This document shows positions 29,551-36,150 of a DNA stretch of 36,150 nucleotides, piece after piece. Origin of the DNA: Mnemiopsis leidyi (Eukaryota > Ctenophora > Tentaculata > Lobata > Bolinopsidae). The position numbers and the translations under genes were made by a program. Position 1 is the first letter of the stretch. Each line of letters starts with the position of its first letter. The notes under the pieces are model-generated. The model was not told the DNA's origin and made no database searches. It worked only from the letters and a program-made list of their open reading frames with translations. The stretch covers positions 150,587-186,736 of the forward strand of contig JH152664.1 of NCBI GenBank assembly GCA_000226015.1, read 5' to 3'.

Positions 29551-32500
29551 ATGCCACCCAATGTAAAAAAGAAGAAGAAAAAGACTAAAAGTAAAATATC
29601 GACTGCCCTTGATCCCCCTCCTTCAGTGCAGGTAGAGTATTTAAAGACGATGTATACAATTTAAGTTATTTATTTTACCATGTCTTTGTACTGTCATACT
29701 AGATTCGATCATTTCTAAGGTTTGAAAATTTGCCAAAGTGGTCTGCAGGGGCAAATGACAAGATTCCTTTGATATGTTTTTGCATGTGCAGAAAAAGTAC
29801 AAAACAAGGGTTGGCGATTGTCAGCCTAAATCGGAATATTGTGTTCCTTTGGTCATGGACAAATGGTTATCTTTGCCAAGACTATAATTAGACAATTCAA
29901 AATTCTAATGGCCTTTATTGCTCTGGCCTCTGAGTATCTTCTAATTGGCGATTGCGGTGAAGAGGTGCTAGCAAATTCTAAGAAGGACCTTGAAGGAGGT
30001 ACTCAAATAACTGTTTTGGTTTCCGTACATGTTTTACTTCTCAGTGCTTACATTTATCTTGATTACATCGAACACTTTAATATATTTGGGCTGACTATAG
30101 GTAAGCCTGACAATTCAGAATTTTGCAATGATCATGGTGAACAATTTTGATCATTTGACCCCCTCCATGGCCAACCTACAGAAATGCGTGCCAAGCATTT
30201 TGACTGATGTCCTTTGCTAACTTTTCCAAACTCCAATGGGGATTAATAGTTTAATAAGGAGAGGTGGATGCTAAAAGACCAAAGGTTTTCTCACAGTAGT
30301 AAGATACTGTGAAATCTTTATGGGTCTGGTAAAACCAATCTAAATATCTTGAGACAGCATTGTACTAATGCTGTGGCTATTTCGACACTTGACAAAGTTT
30401 AATTCAGGTGAAAGCCCTGTTAAAAGCTTATCAAGCCAGTGTATATGGTCACTCAACCTATGTTAGCCCCACGATTGAAGAGGATTTAAAACATGGTATT
30501 GAAAAAAACCAATTTGTTTCCAAGGTGCAGTAAATCATCCTATACATCAAGTTGATCACATGATATCTGCTTGTCCTCTTTCTCTTTTTCTAGTTTAGAA
30601 TAAATTTTATGAAATCACACAGTGTTAATGATATCTTTAGATAACGTTAGCACAATTTCAGTTCATACTCTCAGGAGGAGCAAACAACAGGCCTGTCTCT
30701 CTATCTTGTCTTGTCCATGCTATACGTGCTGTGTGCTACATGAAGGTGGGTCACTAATCACTTGTAACTCGGAGTAGTCATTAGTTGTTACTTAAGAGAT
30801 AACTTAGAGATAGTTACTCCTCAAAGCTTTACTTGACATCCATTGCAGTTATTAGGACAATGAACTTTATTAGATTTTCTCCCAGTTTTACCTTTGCTCA
30901 GATACGAGAGATCTACTGCTGGAGGACTCCCATTTCTGACAGCGACATTATCGATATGGTTGGTGAATAGTACGCCATATTGTTACACTGCTGACAAATC
31001 CACTGAATATTTTCATACCAGTGGAGTCTTACTTGTTTAAATAATTTCATATCAAATAATAAATAAACATGTCATTATAACCAGAGAAAATGATTTCTTG
31101 CAGGCCCTGATGCTGGAAACACCATGTTGGAAAAACGTCTCCACTATTGAACTGATCGATACCGGTCTTTCAGACTTCGCTCTTGGACGCCTCAGCAGGT
31201 TTGTTATAAGCTTATAGTTTCACGAACTACAAATATTATACGCATTTAGCTAATGTGTTTAGACTTTAGACTATTCATGTGTTTAGACCTTAATTCGGCT
31301 TGCGACTCTGCGTGAAATGTTTTGACATTGTAATTCGTGGAACGAGCTATCAAAGGTGTTTATTACAAACCTGATATGAAAACGCTTTTGAAATGAAATT
31401 AACATATATTTGCCGTCTTTAAAAGCAATTTTGTCTGATTTGTCGTGCTTGTTACTTTGGAGTAGAAAAACGACCAGTTTGTCTTTAAAACCAAACTGAT
31501 CTTTCAATCCTTGCATGATTTTGCAGAGGATAATCTGCAATTTGCATATCATGAAAAGTAAAAATCAACCACAATTTCTCTTCATTGATTGCGGACGATA
31601 TTTAAACTCGCGTTTTAAGAGATTGGCAGATGTTCGAGCCTTCATACTAATCCAATGACATTTCCAATGTGTCGAGCCAGCAAACATAGAATCACGTTGC
31701 CGTACATGCGAGAAAGCCATTATGTCAAGAATGGTCCACTTAAGAAAATAAATATTCAGCGTGCAGGATGCATGCTGCAAAATTACAAGATAGTTCTACT
31801 ATTTTAGCTTGTAATGTAGGGGGAGGAGGAGAAAAGCAAACGTTTTTTCGCTTAACGGCTTGTGAAACTGTTATTAATGGTTATCAGAGTGTTTACAGAT
31901 AAGTAAACCACGAATGTTACATAGCAACAAGCAACTTAAACACACATGTGTGTTGTTTAACTTGTATTAAATTAGAACGTATGAGAAAAGTTAGCATTAT
32001 ATCGTTATTAACTCCATTATGTTTGTTATCTTTATAGTTAATTACTTCCACGCAGTGACATTAATATTCGAATGTGATATCAATGGAGCCACTACTGCCT
32101 TTCACTGTTTAGGTATTAACACGGGTTGTTGCTATTGGCAACCTGGTGTATGATATTTAATAACACTTAGCAATAAGATCATTCCTGTACTTGGTGTGAT
32201 TCAGTGTGATTAGTGTGATTCGGTTCCTTAATATTATCGTATTATTAACGACGCGATTGATAGATCTAAACTGAATATAAGATTTTAATATCAATTCATC
32301 TTTATATTTCTGTGTGACAACACCGTCATCAAGACATAACACTCAATAAATGTATTTAATTTGTAGTGTTGAAATAGTTTAAAAATTGATAGAATTTTAA
32401 TTTTAATTTAATTTTCAGAACGCTTCCAGTGGGGAGGCTGAAGAAGCTAGTACTGGACTACAACAGGTACGTCTACAATATTAACACAATGAAACCACAG

Positions 32501-35500
32501 TTGACACTATGCTGGGGGACTTGCCATCCCCAAGCAACATCAAGGTAAACTGGCTTGTTGAATAACCACTTTCTAAATACTCCACGTTTCGACCTTTAAT
32601 TTCTACCTCTATATATATCTTTTTTTTTCGTGTTCTGATATCTATAAAGTACCTAGGATGCTCTTGTATAGAGATATTTCGTACTTTTAAAGATTCTTAC
32701 TACTACTATATGAACCCTTACTTTTAATCTGACTACATAGTCTGTAATACAAAGCGATGTTAACACAAAACAGCATGTGCTACAGTATGTTACTAAAAAT
32801 CTTCTCTCCTGCTCCTGATGCTTTTTTCTATAAACTTTCTGCCGTGCAATATGACAGTGTGCGTGATAAAGAACCAATAAAGTTGACCACACAATATAAC
32901 ATATTAGCCCGCTGCTTGTTGTGTCATGGTTATATAGAGATATACGTACAGCGGCGTTTTATAGAAATCGAGCTGACGTCATATCAGGATTACTTTAGAT
33001 TTCCAAATCTCCGCTGTGCGATTTTTAAAAATTTTAATCAAACAGCTGGACGCGTGTAATGTTATTTAAAAGAGACACATTTGCTTGCCAACATGAGATA
33101 TCAGAAATAAAAAGGGACATAAGCTTGCCAATAAAAACTAAGAAATAAAACCTCAGACATGCTCTAAAAATTTGACTCTAACTTTTTTTATTAGATGCTT
33201 AAATTAGGTGGTCGTCACTATGCAAGCATGCATCAGCTTGGCGGAGGTTACGAGCAGGGGTGTAGGAACATGCTCGAAAACGGGGGGGGGGGGGGGGTAT
33301 TTTGGTATTTTGCCCACAATGCTCGATCGGCGGCGGTTCGCACCAACGGTCTCGCACATGCGTAATGTAACCGTATATTTACCCGAAAATGGAGTCTGCA
33401 TAAATCTTATGTTTCTTTTAAAAAACAATCAGCCCGCAGCAGGCGAAAATTTTTGGGAAACTGGGCATATACAGCTGATTTTGAACCATTTTGGTAATAT
33501 TGGTAATAGAGCTTAGTTGTTATGTGAGTTTTTTAAGTGCTACTTTGTCAATGACACTGTGCTAGGTAGTATGTATTCCAGCTTAAGTTCTACACAGAAC
33601 TCCTAGCAGTGCAATCAAATCTGTTATAGTTTTCAACAAAAGATCTTGACCCTGGCAATTTCTTTATAGTTAATAAGGTAGATATGATTCTAGAATTAAT
33701 TTGACAATGCAAGATTGATAGTATCTCACCTTTTACGTTCCTACAATCAGTGCAATATACTTCACAGCTTTGGTTGTGTGAAGGTTGTTTGTCAAAGCAC
33801 AAGTAAAACTTTAAAAAATTGGTACATGTCAGATACTCAGATAGCTTAGAAGCAATTTCCTGGTAAAAGTTGTTGAGCCTGCCGCAGGGGAAGAATTTTG
33901 GAATTTGGCACGTGTCAGATAGCTTGCCCCCCTGGCCCCCATGTTCCGCCACCTCTGGTTGCGAGATCCAACCAGTTTATAAAAATACGGTCGATATGCT
34001 CACGTCAATAATAGACTAAGCTTTACTCCGATTTACTGCATATTTTTAAAAGTTATAGATTTAAAATCGTGCAATATCTCCATATACCATACATGTTATA
34101 CACTGCAAGATAATACAGTTCGTGAGAAACTAAGAAGTAGCGCTTGCACACAGTTTGTACCAATACACTCATCACTCTGTTCGAATACAAGCAATGTGGC
34201 ACGGTAGATTAGGTTGAACAGAAAATCATGCCATCTAGCTTTAACTTGTTTGAATATAAATGAACCTCATAAATGTCGTAAATAAATGTCATAAATATAT
34301 GTTATAAATAGCTGGGCATAATTTTAGTTCAACTATCTGTTAGTTGTAATCCGGGTCCTCCCCTTTCAATAAATTCATGACAACTTCATGACATGTCCCC
34401 CGCTGTGTTTTCCAGTTTGACACTTTAAAGTGTAGCATTAGTTTCTGGACAGTGATTAGCGACGAGAACCTGCATGGTAAAATACCACATGTTTTTGTGT
34501 TATCAACTTTAACACCCCCTGCGCGGGAGGTCGCACTGAGGTCGCACTTTCGTAGTTCACATGTCTTCTCAACAACCTACGTCATTTCATCGCAGCCTCG
34601 CAGACACATTGTTTAAGGAGTTGGTGCAAATATTATGAAACGCTTCTAGTGCATTAATGCAACGGTTTCGTAGGCTCTAATGGAATAAGATATTGGTATA
34701 CTTGTTTCAATCTACCGACCCCTGATTCTTCTGGGCGCAACTGTCGGCAGGCCCCTTGAAAAGAACTACAAAGTACAATCTACTACAATCTACTACAATC
34801 TACTACAATCTACTACAATCTACTACAAACTACTACAAACTACTACAAACTACTACAAACTACTACAATCTACTACAAACTACTACAATCTACTACAAAC
34901 TACTACAATCTACTACAAACTTCTATATTACACCCCTTCAGGTTCGGAGACGAGGGAATGGCGAACCTGCTAGTCTGTCTGACTGGAAACACCGAACTAT
35001 AAATAAATACATGTCATAAATATATGTTCTATAAATAGCTGGGCATTATTTCAGTTCAGTTATCTGTTAGTTGTAATTCGGGTCCTCCCCTTTCAATAAT
35101 TCATGACAACTTCATGACATGTCCCCTGCTGTGTTTTCCAGTTTGACACTTTAAAGTGTAGCATTAGTTTCTGGACAGTGATTAGCGATGAGAACCTGCA
35201 TGGTAAAATACCACATGTTTTTGTGTTATCAACTTTAACACCCCCTGCGCGGGAGGTCGCACTGAGGTCGCACTTTCGGAGGTCACATGTCGCCGCGACA
35301 ACCTACGTCATTTCATTGCAACCTCACAGACACATTGTTTAAGGAATTGCTACAAATATTATGAAACGTTTCTAGTGCAACTGTTTTGTAGGCTCTGATG
35401 GAATAAAATATTGGTATTCTTGTTTTAATCTACCGACCCCTGATAACAACTAAAAAAAGTACAAACTACTACAATCTACTACAAACAACTACAAACAACA

Positions 35501-35964
35501 ACTATCAATCACTACAAAGTACAAAGTTCTATAAATCACTACAAACTACTACAATCTACTACAATCTACTACAAACTACTACAATCTACTACAAACTACT
35601 AACTCTACAATCTACTACAAACTACTACAAACTACTACAATCTACTACAAACTACTACAATCTACTACAATCTACTACAATCTACTACAATCTACTACAA
35701 TCTACTACAAACTACTACAAACTACTACAAACTACTACAAACTACTACAAACTACTACAATCTACTACAATCTACTACAATCTACTACAAACTACTACAA
35801 ACTACTATATCACACTCTCCCAGGTTCGGAGACGAGGGGATGGCGAACCTGCTAGTCTGTCTGACTGGAAACACCGAACTACAACACCTCTCTGTGAACT
35901 ACTGCGGTCTGACAATCCCTAGTGGAGCCCTCATTGCTGAACTTCTCACTAAATCTACGATTGT
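29551..35964 (+). CDS. Leucine-rich-repeat protein, partial (runs off right edge)
   Basis: Hand-built exons: 29551-29631, 30408-30524, 30662-30745, 30902-30958, 31104-31198, 32419-32466 and 35824-35964, all GT-AG and in phase (0,0,0,0,2,2,2). The start is Lys-rich (MPPNVKKKKKKTKSK), a possible nuclear or nucleolar signal. LRR-like units follow: VSTIELIDTGLSDFALGRLS, LKKLVLDYNRFGDEGMANLL and LQHLSVNYCGLTIPSGALIAELL. They have the LxxLxLxxN/C spacing and 28-29 residue period of ribonuclease-inhibitor-type repeats, which form a curved protein-binding scaffold. I cannot name the orthologue. The gene continues past 36150 after the donor GTGAGT at 35965. A second, truncated copy of the 35824 exon lies at 34942-34999. 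Confidence 0.72.
29632..30407. other. First intron of the LRR gene
   Basis: Contains a 103-codon open frame (29839-30150) with hydrophobic, unrecognised sequence and no splice support, so I take it as intron. Nothing else stands out. Confidence 0.5.
31199..32418. other. LRR gene intron without recognisable content
   Basis: A 1.2-kb intron. Two minus-strand frames (31283-31552, 31565-31780) match nothing I know and have no supporting signals. No repeat array was noticed. Confidence 0.45.
33236..33965. repeat. Two fragments of a dispersed repeat with a G16 run
   Basis: Inside the largest LRR intron, 33282-33297 is sixteen consecutive G. Nearby, GCAGGCGAAAATTTTTGGGA (about 33440) resembles GCAGGGGAAGAATTTTGGAA at about 33887. 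GTGTAGGAACATG (about 33260) resembles the complement of CATGTTCCGCCACC (about 33940). The two segments look like rearranged pieces of one repeat family, in part inverted. The open frames crossing them are not genes. Confidence 0.4.
34275..35000 (+). repeat. Tandem duplication, upstream copy (intron plus partial exon)
   Basis: This segment (for example AGTTTGACACTTTAAAGTGT, GCGCGGGAGGTCGCACTGAG) is repeated about 717 bp downstream with a few percent divergence. The upstream copy includes the acceptor and the first 58 bp of an LRR exon (34942-34999). It then switches to AT-rich intron sequence, giving TAA at 35000-35002. The downstream copy carries the complete exon. Confidence 0.88.
34768..34922. 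repeat. 10-bp TACTACAAWC array, first copy
   Basis: About fifteen units of TACTACAATC or TACTACAAAC end about 20 bp before the truncated exon's acceptor at 34940-34941. Shared with the second array by the segmental duplication. Confidence 0.95.
35001..35823 (+). repeat. Tandem duplication, downstream copy
   Basis: Repeats the 34275-35000 segment up to the acceptor at 35822-35823 and continues into the full LRR exon. The exon-to-exon distance is 882 bp while the left parts are 717 bp apart. The difference comes from the larger TACTACAAWC array in this copy. Confidence 0.88.
35456..35808. repeat. 10-bp TACTACAAWC array, expanded second copy
   Basis: About thirty units of the same 10-bp motif, with some degenerate units at the left edge, end about 15 bp before the acceptor of the full LRR exon. 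It is roughly twice as long as its sister array. Confidence 0.95.
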
Positions 35965-35972
35965 GTGAGTTT

Positions 35973-36020
35973 CCAGAACTTGTGACTACAGAACTTGTGA
36001 CTACAGAACTTGTGACTCCA
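35973..36020 (+). repeat. 15-bp AGAACTTGTGACTAC triplication after a donor
   Basis: Three copies of AGAACTTGTGACTAC (the last ending ACTCC) start within ten bases of the splice donor at 35965. It is another donor-proximal intronic repeat in this window. Confidence 0.85.
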
Positions 36021-36150
36021 TAATTTTCGCCCCACTTTCTCTTTCAGTTTAACTTTTCTTTGTTAGTCGTTAGAAGAAGTCACGTCTTTTTCTTAACACG
36101 TGACATTTATTAATATCGAGAAAGTATATCGTTGTCATGTCACGTAATAA

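Noticed and set aside
29839..30150. 103-codon frame in the LRR gene's first intron
   Set aside because: Unrecognised hydrophobic sequence, while flanking exons join in phase without it.

Overview
The window is animal nuclear DNA: genes are on the plus strand, split by GT-AG introns, AT-rich between exons, and surrounded by private tandem repeats and retroelement debris. The proteins (ESCRT-III CHMP4, a bHLH-PAS-like factor, an F-box protein, an LRR protein) are metazoan in style. Short genes, compact UTRs and repeat-laden introns suggest an invertebrate, perhaps an early-branching one. The sequence alone does not fix the species.

Layout, left to right. (1) 225-341: an array of small CGGAC/GTCCG hairpins. 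(2) 841-2586: a divergent bHLH-PAS-like transcription factor in one long exon, with a possible terminal exon near 4034-4114. (3) 2590-9900: about 7.3 kb of AT-rich DNA with no convincing gene. (4) 9923-11899 and 12928-16911: two complete four-exon CHMP4/Snf7 paralogues in direct tandem. They share intron positions and phases, both encode 211 residues, and their introns are unrelated. A 20-bp array carrying overlapping CRE-like and E-box motifs (16936-17078) follows the second copy. (5) 18060-19550: a three-exon gene for a 340-residue, probably N-myristoylated, disordered protein of unknown function. Its first intron ends in four exact 45-bp-spaced copies of the splice acceptor. (6) 20877-26014: an F-box gene with six or more exons. 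Its long last exon changes reading frame just after a 12-nt coding repeat. (7) 26015-29550: repeat and transposon territory, including a foldback-like GC-rich element and a broken non-LTR reverse transcriptase on the minus strand. (8) 29551 to the right edge: a leucine-rich-repeat gene running out of the window. One of its exons has been partly duplicated together with about 0.7 kb of intron, giving an upstream copy that ends in a stop.

The genes do not form an obvious pathway. CHMP4 builds membrane-remodelling filaments, the F-box protein would be an SCF ubiquitin-ligase adaptor, and the myristoylated protein probably sits on membranes. The theme of the window is repeats growing out of gene-processing signals: splice acceptors, donor-proximal intron sequence and a stop-codon region have all been amplified in tandem. 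Three genes also carry very short upstream ORFs right before their start codons. Exon models here were made by hand from splice consensus, phase and protein continuity; no transcript data were available.
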